64,000 bases of DNA from JAATGA01 sp047605605. Its GTDB lineage: Bacteria > Pseudomonadota > Alphaproteobacteria > Rhodobacterales > Rhodobacteraceae. The translations under genes were made by a program, and so were the position numbers. Below the pieces are notes generated by a model, which made no database searches, was not told the DNA's origin, and saw only the letters and a program-made list of their open reading frames with translations. Shown here piece after piece: positions 34,077 to 41,936 of this stretch; position 1 is the stretch's first letter, and every line of letters begins with the position of its first letter. The DNA lies in contig JASGFG010000003.1 of the NCBI GenBank assembly GCA_047605605.1, forward strand, positions 1 to 64,000. The letters are read 5' to 3'.

Positions 34077-35039
34077 TCAAGGCGTCATTTCGGCGGATGT
34101 TGCCGGATTGCCGTCCGCCGCCGCGGTCAGCAGCCGGGTCAGCGGGTCCAGCGCCCATTCGATCGACAGGGGCGACTGAAAGCTCATCGCGCCCATCATC
34201 TCGGGACTGGCCCAGATCGCCCGACCCTCGCGCGCCGCGCGGGTGGCCTGCCACGACGGCAGGGCCTCGATCGCCTGCCGCGTGGGGGCCTCGACCAGCC
34301 ACAGTATCACGTCCAGATCGAACAGGTCGAACCGCTCGGGGCTGATCTGAAAGCGGTCGGAACCGGCCACCATCTCGTCGAAGACGGCCGGGGTCTGAAT
34401 GCCAAAGTCGGACAACAGCTTGTTGGCGCCGTCCTTGCTGCGATAGCCGACGATTTCGCCATTGTTGAAATAGGCGGCGGTGCCGGACAGGCCGCGAAAT
34501 TCCGGATGCGCGGCGACGGCGGCGGCGATCTTGCCGCCGATGCGGTCGATCACCGCCTGCGCCTGCGTTTCGCGCCCGGTTGCCTGCGCGATCAGGCGCA
34601 GCTCGGCCTCCCACGGGGCGCCCCAACGCGGATAATCCGCCGGGGGGCCCAGCACCGGGGCGATCTGCGACAGTTGGGCATAAAGCTTTTCGTCCATCGG
34701 CGCATAGGTCGCGACGATCAGGTCTGGCTGCATCCCCCAGACCCATTCCACGTCGATCTCGAACCCCTTCTGCACCTCGGGCGCGGCGCCCGCCGCCTGC
34801 CGCGCGGCATCGGCCCAGGGCCATGTGGCAAAGGGCTGGTCGCCGAACCAGTCATGCACCCCCACCGGGGCCAGACCCAGGGCATAAAGGAAATCCTGCT
34901 CGTGATAGCCGACCGAGACGATGCGGCGAACCTTCGCCGGATCGACCCGGATGTCGCCAAAGGAATGGTGCAGCGCGATGTCTTCGGCCCGCAGGGGCAG
35001 CGCCGACAGGGCGACAAGGATCGTCAGGGCGCGCAGCAT
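34077..35039 (-). CDS. Iron-siderophore ABC transporter substrate-binding protein
   Basis: The protein has 320 residues from the ATG at 35039, which is preceded by GGAGAAAGCG. A Sec signal (MLRALTILVALSALPLRA) leads into a class III (FhuD/FepB/TroA-like) binding protein: RRIVSVGYHEQDFLYALGLAPVGV and WGMQPDLIVATY are typical. It captures ferric siderophore in the periplasm and passes it to the divergently encoded permeases. The 165-base divergent promoter region contains a 21-bp palindrome. Confidence 0.9.
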   Translation of the reverse strand: MLRALTILVALSALPLRAEDIALHHSFGDIRVDPAKVRRIVSVGYHEQDFLYALGLAPVGVHDWFGDQPFATWPWADAARQAAGAAPEVQKGFEIDVEWVWGMQPDLIVATYAPMDEKLYAQLSQIAPVLGPPADYPRWGAPWEAELRLIAQATGRETQAQAVIDRIGGKIAAAVAAHPEFRGLSGTAAYFNNGEIVGYRSKDGANKLLSDFGIQTPAVFDEMVAGSDRFQISPERFDLFDLDVILWLVEAPTRQAIEALPSWQATRAAREGRAIWASPEMMGAMSFQSPLSIEWALDPLTRLLTAAADGNPATSAEMTP

Positions 35040-35110
35040 CGCTTTCTCCAACAGGGGCTGTCACCTTGCGCGGGGCTGGGGTCCATCGGGGGCTAGCGGC
35101 TGCGGCCCAT

Positions 35111-35131
35111 GGGGTCAAGCCGCTTGACCCC
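35111..35131. promoter_or_regulatory. 21-bp palindrome in the divergent siderophore-transport promoter region
   Basis: GGGGTCAAG-CCG-CTTGACCCC is a perfect 9-3-9 inverted repeat placed between the divergent starts at 35039 and 35205. It does not resemble a Fur box, an Irr control element or RirA iron-rule sequence in AT content. It is a candidate operator for an unidentified regulator of siderophore uptake. Confidence 0.55.
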
Positions 35132-35204
35132 GCGCCCATGCCCCGGCAATCAGGCGGGCAAAGGGCCAGCCGCCGCCAGCCAACCCGCCCGACCGGAGCT
35201 TGCC

Positions 35205-36191
35205 TTGCCCCTTTTCCCGCGCCTGTGCCTGATGTGGCTTGCCGTTCTGGCGGGTTTTGCGGCGGCGCTGTGCCTTGGCGCGCAGGATTATCCGCTGCAT
35301 GTGCTGTGGGCGGCCGTCGCGGCGCATGATCCCGCCGATCCGGCGCAGGCGATCATCACCGGGATGCGCCTGCCGCGGGCGCTCGCGGCGGTGGTCGTGG
35401 GGGCGGCACTGGCGGCCTCGGGCGTGATCATGCAGGCGATGGCGCGCAATCCGCTGGCCGATCCGGGGCTGACAGGGGTGAATGCGGGGGCCGCTCTGGC
35501 GGTGGTGGCCGGGCTTTCGGCCTTTGGCGCGCTGCCGCAACTGGCCATCGCGGGGCTTGCATTGGCGGGGGCGGCCGGGGCGGCGGTTCTGGTGCGGCTT
35601 CTGGCGGGGGGCGGGGACAACACGCTGCGCCTGCCGCTGGCCGGGGCGGCTTTCGCCAGCCTCTGCATGGCGCTGGTCGCGCTGGTCGTCCTGACCAACC
35701 CCGAGGCGCGGAATATCTACCGCTTCTGGATGGTCGGTTCTCTGGCCGTGGCGCAGATGCCCGCCCTGGCGGTTCTGGCGCCGGTTGCCGTGGCGGGCAT
35801 CCTGATTGCCGCCCTTGTGGCCCGCCAGATCGAGGCGCTGATGCTGGGGGCCGAAATGGGGCGCGCCCTTGGCCTGCATGTGGGCCGCGTGCTGGGCCTT
35901 GGCCTTGCCGCCGTCGCGCTGACCGCAGGGGCAAGCGTCGCCATCGCCGGGCCGGTGGGCTTCATCGGGCTGATCGCCCCGCATATCGGCCGCTACGTGC
36001 TGCCGGGCGCCAACCTGCCGCAGCAGGTGATGCTGGCCGCCCCGGTCGGCGCGGGGCTGGCGCTTTTCGCCGATCTGGCCGGGCGTTGGCTGGCCCGCCC
36101 GGCAGAGGTGCAGCTGGGTCTGGTGCTGGCGATGATCGGCGCGCCCTGCTTCATGATCCTGATCCGCAAGATGCTGCGAGAGGGCGCATGA
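35205..36191 (+). CDS. Iron-siderophore ABC permease (FecCD family, first)
   Basis: The protein has 328 residues from a TTG at 35205, which has GGAG seven to ten bases upstream. A longer form from an ATG at 35109 would translate the palindromic operator and is unlikely. It contains about nine to ten hydrophobic helices with FecCD landmarks MRLPRALAAVVVGAALAASGVIMQAMARNPLADPGLTGVNAGAA and GFIGLIAPHIGRYVL. It overlaps the next permease by 4 bases. The two form the BtuC-like channel. Confidence 0.88.
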   Translation: MPLFPRLCLMWLAVLAGFAAALCLGAQDYPLHVLWAAVAAHDPADPAQAIITGMRLPRALAAVVVGAALAASGVIMQAMARNPLADPGLTGVNAGAALAVVAGLSAFGALPQLAIAGLALAGAAGAAVLVRLLAGGGDNTLRLPLAGAAFASLCMALVALVVLTNPEARNIYRFWMVGSLAVAQMPALAVLAPVAVAGILIAALVARQIEALMLGAEMGRALGLHVGRVLGLGLAAVALTAGASVAIAGPVGFIGLIAPHIGRYVLPGANLPQQVMLAAPVGAGLALFADLAGRWLARPAEVQLGLVLAMIGAPCFMILIRKMLREGA

Positions 36192-37135
36192 GGATCGCGG
36201 CCCTCCTCCTGCTGACGCTGATACTGGCCGCGCTGTCGCTGTCGGCCGGGCGGGTATGGCTGGCGCCGCCCGCGCTGGCGCAGGCCCTGGCCGACCCCGA
36301 GGGCGCAGGACGCATGGTCTGGCAGCTGCGCCTGCCGCGGCTGATCGTCGGGCTGGCGGCGGGGTCGGCCTTCGGACTGGCGGGGCTGGTGTTCCAGACG
36401 CTGCTGCGCAACCCGCTGGCCTCGCCCGATGTGATCGGCGTGACCCAAGGGGCGGCATTCGGTGCGGTGCTGGCCCTTTATGCCGGTGTGCCGCTGGTGC
36501 CGGGCGCATGGGCGGGCGCGCTGGTGGCGCTGGTGTTTTTGGGATGGCTGGCCGCGCATCCGCGGCTGGGGGTGGAACCGCGCGCCGTCGTGTTGCAAGG
36601 GCTGGCGCTGGCGATTTTCGCCGGGGCGGGGACCGAGGCGCTGATCCTGCGGATGGGCGACAATGACGCGGGCATGGCGATGACCTGGCTGTCGGGCACG
36701 CTGAACGGCGCGGGCTGGGCCGAGGTGCGGCGGGCGATCTGGCTGCTGCCGCTGATGGTGCCGCTGCTGCTGGCCGGGCGCACGCTCGACCGGCTGGAGC
36801 TGGGCGACGATCTGGCCCGCGCGCTCGGGCTGCGGGTCGGGGCGCTGCGGGCGGGGCTGGGGCTGGCGGCGGCGCTGGTCGCGGCGGGGGCGGTGGCGCT
36901 GTGCGGGCCGATGGGGTTCGTGGCACTGGCTGCGGGTCCGGTCGGGCGCATGGTGGCGCGCGGGCGGCCAAGCCCCGTCGCCGCGATGCTGACCGGGGCG
37001 GGTTTCGTCACGCTGGCGGATACGCTGGCCCGCGCCATCGCCCCGGCGGCGCTGCTGCCGACCGGGCTTTACACCGCATTGATCGGCGCGCCGGTGCTGA
37101 TCCTGACCGTGCGCCGCATGGCGAAAGGGGGATGA
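36188..37135 (+). CDS. Iron-siderophore ABC permease (FecCD family, second)
   Basis: The 315-residue protein has LRLPRLIVGLAAGSAFGLAGLVFQTLLRNPLASPDVIGVTQGAAFGA and CGPMGFVALAAGPVGRMVARG, the equivalents of the first permease's motifs, so it is the FepG/FecD-type partner. Start ATG at 36188 overlaps the preceding stop. Its own stop abuts the ATPase start (TGAATG). Confidence 0.9.
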   Translation: MRIAALLLLTLILAALSLSAGRVWLAPPALAQALADPEGAGRMVWQLRLPRLIVGLAAGSAFGLAGLVFQTLLRNPLASPDVIGVTQGAAFGAVLALYAGVPLVPGAWAGALVALVFLGWLAAHPRLGVEPRAVVLQGLALAIFAGAGTEALILRMGDNDAGMAMTWLSGTLNGAGWAEVRRAIWLLPLMVPLLLAGRTLDRLELGDDLARALGLRVGALRAGLGLAAALVAAGAVALCGPMGFVALAAGPVGRMVARGRPSPVAAMLTGAGFVTLADTLARAIAPAALLPTGLYTALIGAPVLILTVRRMAKGG

Positions 37136-37903
37136 ATGCCGTTTGAGGTTCGCGATCTTTCGATCCGTCTGGGCGATACGCCGATCCTTCACGGGCTGGA
37201 CTTCGCCCTGCCGCAGGGCGGCATCACCGGAATCATCGGCGCCAACGGGTCGGGCAAGACGACCCTTCTGCGCGCCCTTGCCGGGCTGCTGCCGACCGAT
37301 CGGGGCAAGGTGCTGCATCAGGGGCAGGATGTGGCGCAGATCCCGCCGCGCACCCGCGCCCGCGCCATCGCCATGCTGCCGCAAAGCGCGCTGGCCCCGC
37401 CCGGCCTGACCGTGCGCCAACTGGTCGGGCGCGGCCGCACGCCGTGGCTGCGGCCGTTCCTGCCGATGGGGCCTGCCGATCATCTGGCGGTGGAACATGC
37501 GCTACAGGCGGTGGGGTTGGCCGATCTGGCCCATCGTGCCGTCGACAGCCTGTCCGGCGGCCAGCGGCAGCGGGCGTGGATCGCGCTGGTTCTAGCGCAG
37601 GAAAGCGAGACGATCCTGCTGGACGAGCCGCTGAACTTTCTCGACCTGCCGCATCAGGCGGAACTGGTCGCGCTACTGCGCCAACTGGGGCAAACCCGCA
37701 GCGTGGTGATGATCCTGCACGATCTGACCATCGCCGCGCGCGTCTGCAACCGGGTGCTGGCGCTGTCCGGCGGGCGGCTGGTCGCGCATGGCCCGCCCGA
37801 TCAGGTTCTGGCCCCCGGGCCGCTGCGTCAGACCTTCGGCATCGGCTTCGACTGCATGGCGCTGCCTGACGGCAGGCCGGTGGTCCTGCCCGCCGGGCTA
37901 TGA
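37136..37903 (+). CDS. Iron-siderophore ABC transporter ATP-binding protein
   Basis: The 255-residue FecE/FepC-type ATPase has Walker A GANGSGKTTLL, LPQSALAPPGLTVRQLVGRGRTPW (Q-loop), signature LSGGQRQRAWIALVLAQ, Walker B ILLDEPLNFLD and switch LHDLTIAARVC. These wordings are diagnostic for siderophore/cobalamin importers. It ends the three-gene transporter operon, and its 3' end overlaps the convergent esterase gene by 6 bases. Confidence 0.95.
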   Translation: MPFEVRDLSIRLGDTPILHGLDFALPQGGITGIIGANGSGKTTLLRALAGLLPTDRGKVLHQGQDVAQIPPRTRARAIAMLPQSALAPPGLTVRQLVGRGRTPWLRPFLPMGPADHLAVEHALQAVGLADLAHRAVDSLSGGQRQRAWIALVLAQESETILLDEPLNFLDLPHQAELVALLRQLGQTRSVVMILHDLTIAARVCNRVLALSGGRLVAHGPPDQVLAPGPLRQTFGIGFDCMALPDGRPVVLPAGL

Positions 37904-38776
37904 CCGCACGGCAAAGACCCAGTGCAGCGCCCGGTTCACCGCGACCGGCAGGACTGACATATGCGTCTCGCCCGCATAGGTTTCGTATCTTGCAGTGACG
38001 CCCGGCAGGCGGGCCAGATGGTCGGCCATGTCCTGCGCCGCGGAAACCGTCTTTTCCCGCGCCTTGGCCGCCAGCCGTTCCTCGGCATCCTCGGCGCCGC
38101 GCTGGAACGGGGCCAGGTCGTCGCCTTCCCACTCGCCCGCCGACAGCAGCACCCGAAGCGGGCGATCCGGCGCAAAGGCATCGCGATGCGCCAGAAGAAA
38201 GCCATCCTCCCATGTGATCGACGGGCTGGCAGCGATCCAGTGGGTAAAGGCATCGGGCCGGGTAAACATCAGCCACAGCGCGAAAAGCCCGCCGAAGGAA
38301 TGGCCGAACAGCCCCTGCCGCGCGGGGTCCAGCCGGGTCTGCGTCGCCAGGAACGCCCGCACATCCGTCAGGATAAAGCCCGCCAGTTCCGCCCCGCCGC
38401 CGGTCCGCACCTCGGGCGTGCCGGGCCAGAAAGGCGGATAGGTCGCACCGGGCGGCGGGCCCAGATCCCAGCTGCGGCGAAAGGGGTCATAGGCGTCCTC
38501 GGTCGGATAGCCGATGGCGACCAGCGCACCCCAACCCAGATTCGTGCCTGCTGACCAATCGGCCTGCGCCCGCATCGCGTCGATGGCGGTGGCGATCACC
38601 GCATTGCCATCGGTCATCCACAGCGCGGGCCAGCCCGCCGCGGGCGCCTCGCCCGGCGGCAGCCACAGGAACACCCGCCGCACCGCGCCGGTCGCGCTGT
38701 CGGGCAGGTCGAACCAGCGCAGGCCGGCATGGCCGGTGCCTTCGGCAACGGGCCGGGGGTTGGAGGTCTGGTCCAT
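37898..38776 (-). CDS. Fes/IroE-like alpha/beta-hydrolase (putative siderophore esterase)
   Basis: The protein has 292 residues from the ATG at 38776 with GGAAGGG upstream. It is an esterase-D/Fes-like fold with nucleophile Ser160 in GLFGHSFGGLFAL and a C-terminal catalytic His in GETHMSVLPVAVNRAL. YPPFWPGTPEVRTGGGAELAGFILTDVRAFLATQTRLDP matches IroE/enterochelin-esterase relatives. Its position tail-to-tail with the siderophore ATPase suggests it hydrolyses an ester siderophore to release iron in the cell. No signal peptide is visible, which fits a cytoplasmic role. Confidence 0.82.
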   Translation of the reverse strand: MDQTSNPRPVAEGTGHAGLRWFDLPDSATGAVRRVFLWLPPGEAPAAGWPALWMTDGNAVIATAIDAMRAQADWSAGTNLGWGALVAIGYPTEDAYDPFRRSWDLGPPPGATYPPFWPGTPEVRTGGGAELAGFILTDVRAFLATQTRLDPARQGLFGHSFGGLFALWLMFTRPDAFTHWIAASPSITWEDGFLLAHRDAFAPDRPLRVLLSAGEWEGDDLAPFQRGAEDAEERLAAKAREKTVSAAQDMADHLARLPGVTARYETYAGETHMSVLPVAVNRALHWVFAVRS

Positions 38777-39130
38777 GCGATACCCTTCCAAGGATCGGCA
38801 GTTCCGCCCCGCATACTCCGCTCCGGGCCGAAACGACAATGCTCCTCTGCCCAGGGCGGCCTTGCTTTCCCCGCCCCCGGACGATCCTGCGGCGAAATCC
38901 CTTGCGAACCGGCGGCATGGCTCGTCGCCACATGGGTCGCGGCGCGCCCTGCCCCGCGCCGCCGCATTCTCCGGCGAACGTGATGTGGAACAGCCCCGCG
39001 GGAATACCCCGCATGTGCATCTGGCATTGTGCCCGTAGCGAAAATTTGTATCGTCTGTCTTATCGTTGCCTAACTGATGCCCCATTGACGCTTTACGTTT
39101 GCGTCAAGATCGAGGGACGAGGGCCAGACC
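38777..39130. other. Intergenic region upstream of the esterase and the small orphan gene
   Basis: This 354-base stretch separates the divergent esterase and small-protein genes. Reading frames on the minus strand run through it but have no start signal, family resemblance or consistent codon pattern, so I see no gene. The half nearer the small gene (39035-39110) is less GC-rich and contains a TTGACGC/GCGTCAA inverted repeat, described separately. The GC-rich middle holds nothing I can assign. Confidence 0.5.
39085..39107. promoter_or_regulatory. TTGACGC-N9-GCGTCAA inverted repeat upstream of small orphan gene
   Basis: There are perfect 7-base arms with a 9-base spacer, ending 23 bases before the GTG at 39131. 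The inner part TTTACG-TTTG-CGTCAA fits the TTkACG-N4-CGTmAA pattern reported for MerR-family LiuR-type sites. The left arm could also be a -35 element (TTGACG). No MerR gene is in the window. Confidence 0.45.
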
Positions 39131-39388
39131 GTGCAAACTGTGCAATATGATTATCTGACGCTGTTTTCGGCGTTCCGCGAGGCGAACGAGGCTTATGCCA
39201 AAGTCTGCCGACTGGACGACACTTCGGACGCCGCTCTGGCCCGCAACCCCGACTACCGGCGTCTGCATCGCTGCGGCATGACCATCGCCCGCCTTGGCGG
39301 CGGCAAGGCCGTTTCGGCCGCGATGCAGGCCCTTGATGGCGGCACGAACTCCATCGCCCGCTACTGGGCCGGAATGGATCAGTGGTGA
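39131..39388 (+). CDS. Small hypothetical protein (85 residues)
   Basis: I do not recognise this protein. It reads MQTVQYDYLTLFSAFREANE from a GTG at 39131, is mostly helical by composition, and ends with GTNSIARYWAGMDQW. An aromatic-rich N-terminus, two Cys and a glycine patch (ARLGGGK) are the only marks. Coding status is supported by an upstream inverted repeat, a GAGGGACGAGGG purine stretch before the start and balanced codon use. It stands alone between the siderophore and sulfate clusters. A regulatory or stress role is possible but unsupported. Confidence 0.55.
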   Translation: MQTVQYDYLTLFSAFREANEAYAKVCRLDDTSDAALARNPDYRRLHRCGMTIARLGGGKAVSAAMQALDGGTNSIARYWAGMDQW

Positions 39389-39846
39389 CAGGACGCGCCA
39401 CCCGGCCGCCGACTTTCATCTGAACGACATCCGCTTCCCTGCCTAAGGGATGGGGAGGTTCCGTTGTCGGCAAGACCGTCCCCCGATGCGCGCCACCTGC
39501 GATTCCGCATCTGCCTGACGGCACCCCGTCGCTCCCCACGCCAAGCCCAGCCCGCACACCGCCAGAAAGGGCGGCAGTCCTGCATCGCCCCCCTGCCCCG
39601 CGTTCGGTCAGGGGGGCGTCTGACGTGCCCCATCGCCGCCCGATCTCGGGATACCGCCATACGGGGCCTTGGCCTCTCGCTGTGGGCATGTTAAGTCGAA
39701 ACAGGAATATCTCCCTGATATTGACTGTTTCATGCGAGGCAAACAGGAAAATATTCCACATATAAACACAAATATGCAATAACGTTCCCTTGCGGGGCGG
39801 GATCGCGGATCACTAGTCTTACGTTGCCGCCTTTCGGGAAACGCCC
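39389..39846. other. Intergenic region upstream of the sulfate transport operon
   Basis: In this 458-base stretch without a convincing gene, the first 280 bases are GC-rich with only short frames lacking start signals. From about 39690 the sequence turns AT-rich and holds a compound inverted repeat and a direct repeat (39698-39749), then a probable promoter area (39755-39790), before the ATG of the ATPase gene at 39847. The long leader suggests transcriptional activation of the sulfate operon. Confidence 0.55.
39698..39749. promoter_or_regulatory. Nested inverted repeat plus direct repeat, candidate regulator site for sulfate operon
   Basis: GAAACAG (39698-39704) pairs with CTGTTTC (39725-39731), and inside it AATATC (39706-39711) pairs with GATATT (39717-39722) around TCCCT. 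The start of this element, AAACAGGAA, recurs exactly at 39741-39749, 42 bases later or four helical turns. No T-run follows, so it is more likely an activator-binding array than a terminator. A CysB-type LysR is the obvious candidate given the downstream genes. Confidence 0.55.
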
Positions 39847-40947
39847 ATGACGATGACCATCGCCCATCTGACCCGCCGCTTCGGCCAGACCGAGGTGTTG
39901 CGGGGAATCGACCTGGAGGTCGCGACGGGCGAGCTGGTTGCCCTTCTGGGGCCATCGGGCAGCGGCAAGACCACGCTGCTCAAGATCATCGCCGGGCTGG
40001 ACTGGCCCGATGCGGGCCGCCTGCTGGTGGATGGCGACGACTGGCTGGCGAAAAAGGCGCAGGACCGCCGCACGGGCTTTGTCTTCCAGCATTATGCGCT
40101 GTTTCCGCATATGAAGGTGCGCGACAACATCGCCTTCGGGCTGACCGTGTTGCCGAGGCGGCAGCGCCCCGCCCCCGCGGCCATCGCCGCCCGGGTCGAG
40201 GAGTTGCTTCGTTTCCTTCAGATCGCGCCGCTTGCCGACCGCTATCCGGCCGAGCTTTCCGGCGGCCAGAGGCAGCGCGTGGCGCTTGGCCGGGCGCTGG
40301 CCATCGACCCGGCGATCCTGCTGCTGGACGAACCGTTCGGCGCGCTCGACGCCCAGGTCCGGCGCGATCTGCGCCGATGGCTGCGTAGCATCCATGACGC
40401 CGCCGGAACGACGACCCTTTTCGTCACCCACGACCAGGAAGAAGCGTTCGAGCTGGCCGACAGGGTGGTGGTGATGGGCGCGGGCCGGATCGAACAGATC
40501 GGGCGCCCGGATGAAATCCACGACCACCCCGCCACCCCCTTCGTCGCCCGCTTCCTTGGCCTGACGGTCGAGATCCCCGTGACCCTGCGCGCCGGCCGGG
40601 CCGAGGCTGCGGCCCTCGACACCAGCCGCCTGCCCCGCCGCGCCATGGCCGACGGACCGGCGACGCTGTTCCTGCGCCCCGCCGACGTGACCCCCCTGCC
40701 CGACCCCGATGGCGCTTTCCGCATCGTCGAGATCGTCTCGACCGGCGCCCTGCTGCGCCTGCGGATGGAGGGGCCGGGCGGCTGCATCGCCGAGGCCGAG
40801 GTTCAGCGCCGCACCGCCCCCGACCTCTCCGCCGGACAGACCGTCCGCCTGCGGGCCGAGGCCGGACAGATCTTTCCCGGCGGCGCCGCGCCTGCGGTCG
40901 CCCCCGTCATCCCGTCCCTTCCCGCCACCAAGGAGTTCCATTCATGA
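39847..40947 (+). CDS. cysA: Sulfate/thiosulfate ABC transporter ATP-binding protein
   Basis: The 366-residue ATPase has Walker A GPSGSGKTT, VFQHYALFPHMKVRDNIAFGLTVLPRR (the CysA-type insertion after GLTV), signature LSGGQRQRVALGRALA, Walker B ILLLDEPFGALDAQVRRDLRRWLR and a C-terminal TOBE domain. The RxxLRRWLR wording is typical of CysA. It is first in the operon cysA-sbp-cysT-cysW, each gene overlapping the next by 4 bases. It powers sulfate/thiosulfate uptake for sulfur assimilation. Confidence 0.92.
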   Translation: MTMTIAHLTRRFGQTEVLRGIDLEVATGELVALLGPSGSGKTTLLKIIAGLDWPDAGRLLVDGDDWLAKKAQDRRTGFVFQHYALFPHMKVRDNIAFGLTVLPRRQRPAPAAIAARVEELLRFLQIAPLADRYPAELSGGQRQRVALGRALAIDPAILLLDEPFGALDAQVRRDLRRWLRSIHDAAGTTTLFVTHDQEEAFELADRVVVMGAGRIEQIGRPDEIHDHPATPFVARFLGLTVEIPVTLRAGRAEAAALDTSRLPRRAMADGPATLFLRPADVTPLPDPDGAFRIVEIVSTGALLRLRMEGPGGCIAEAEVQRRTAPDLSAGQTVRLRAEAGQIFPGGAAPAVAPVIPSLPATKEFHS

Positions 40948-41936
40948 AATCCCGCCTGATCGCCGCCGCACTGGCGCTGGTCCTCGCCACCCCCGCGCTG
41001 GCACAGGACAAGATCCTGAACGTGTCCTACGATGTCGCGCGCGAGCTGTTTGAACAGATCAACCCCGCCTTCGCCGCCAAATGGAAGGCCGATACCGGGC
41101 GCGACGTGACCATCGACCAGTCGCACGGCGGCTCGTCGAAACAGGCGCGCGCCATCCTGGAAGGTCTGCCCGCCGATGTCGTGACCTTCAACCAGGTGAC
41201 GGACATCGACGTTCTGGCCGAAGGCGGTCTGGTCGATCCCGCCTGGCGCGACGCCTTTCCGAACGCGGCCTCGCCCTATTATTCCCTGCCGGCATTCCTG
41301 GTCCGCAAGGACAACCCCAAAGGGATCAAGGACTGGGACGATCTGGTGAAAGAGGGCGTGCAGGTCGTCTTTCCCAACCCGAAGACCAGCGGCAATGCCC
41401 GCTACACCTATCTGGCGGCCTATGCCTATGCGCTGGACAAGACCGGCGGCGATCAGGCGGCCGCGCAGGATTTCGTGAAAAAGCTGTTCGCCAACGTGCC
41501 GGTCTTCGATCAGGGCGGCCGCGCCTCGACCGTGACCTTTGCCGAAAAGGGCATCGGCGACGTGCTGATCACCTTCGAGGCTGAAACCGGCGGCATCGCG
41601 GCGCAATATGCCGACCAGGGGTTTGTCCGGGTCACGCCGTCGCTGTCGCTCTATTCCGAATTTCCGGTCGCAATCGTGACCGAGAACGCCAAGAAGAACG
41701 GCAGCGAGGCGGTGTCAAAGGCCTATCTCGACTTCCTCTACACCCCCGAGGGGCAGCAGATCCTCGCCCGGAACTTCTACCGCGTCCATGACGAGGCGGC
41801 GAAATCCGCATTCGCCGCCAACTTCCCCGAGGTCAAGCTGGTCAAGGTCGACGACGTGTTCGGCGGCTGGGGCAAGATCAAGACCGAACATTTTGCCGAA
41901 GGCGGCATTCTCGACAAGGTGTTCGTGAACCAATGA
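40944..41936 (+). CDS. sbp: Sulfate/thiosulfate-binding periplasmic protein
   Basis: The 330-residue protein has a Sec signal (MKSRLIAAALALVLATPALA) and the family signature NVSYDVARELFEQINPAF. Further Sbp/CysP landmarks are QSHGGSSKQARAILEGLPADVVTFNQ, VFPNPKTSGNARYTYLAAYAYAL and FDQGGRASTVTFAEKGIGDVLITFEAE. It binds sulfate or thiosulfate. Sequence alone does not separate the two specificities. The ATG overlaps the cysA stop, and the cysT start overlaps its own stop. Confidence 0.95.
   Translation: MKSRLIAAALALVLATPALAQDKILNVSYDVARELFEQINPAFAAKWKADTGRDVTIDQSHGGSSKQARAILEGLPADVVTFNQVTDIDVLAEGGLVDPAWRDAFPNAASPYYSLPAFLVRKDNPKGIKDWDDLVKEGVQVVFPNPKTSGNARYTYLAAYAYALDKTGGDQAAAQDFVKKLFANVPVFDQGGRASTVTFAEKGIGDVLITFEAETGGIAAQYADQGFVRVTPSLSLYSEFPVAIVTENAKKNGSEAVSKAYLDFLYTPEGQQILARNFYRVHDEAAKSAFAANFPEVKLVKVDDVFGGWGKIKTEHFAEGGILDKVFVNQ

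Noticed and set aside
38777..39085. Minus-strand frames upstream of the esterase (including an N-terminal extension of about 100 residues)
   Set aside because: The esterase has a good ATG with GGAAGGG at 38776. Upstream residues are Arg/Gly-rich shadow translation without family similarity.
39464..39694. Plus-strand frame in the gap before cysA
   Set aside because: Arg/Pro/Ser-rich shadow composition, no ribosome-binding site and no recognisable domain.
39698..39731. Inverted repeat upstream of cysA considered as a terminator
   Set aside because: No T-run on either side, AT-rich arms, and a direct repeat of the half-site 42 bases away fit a protein-binding site better.
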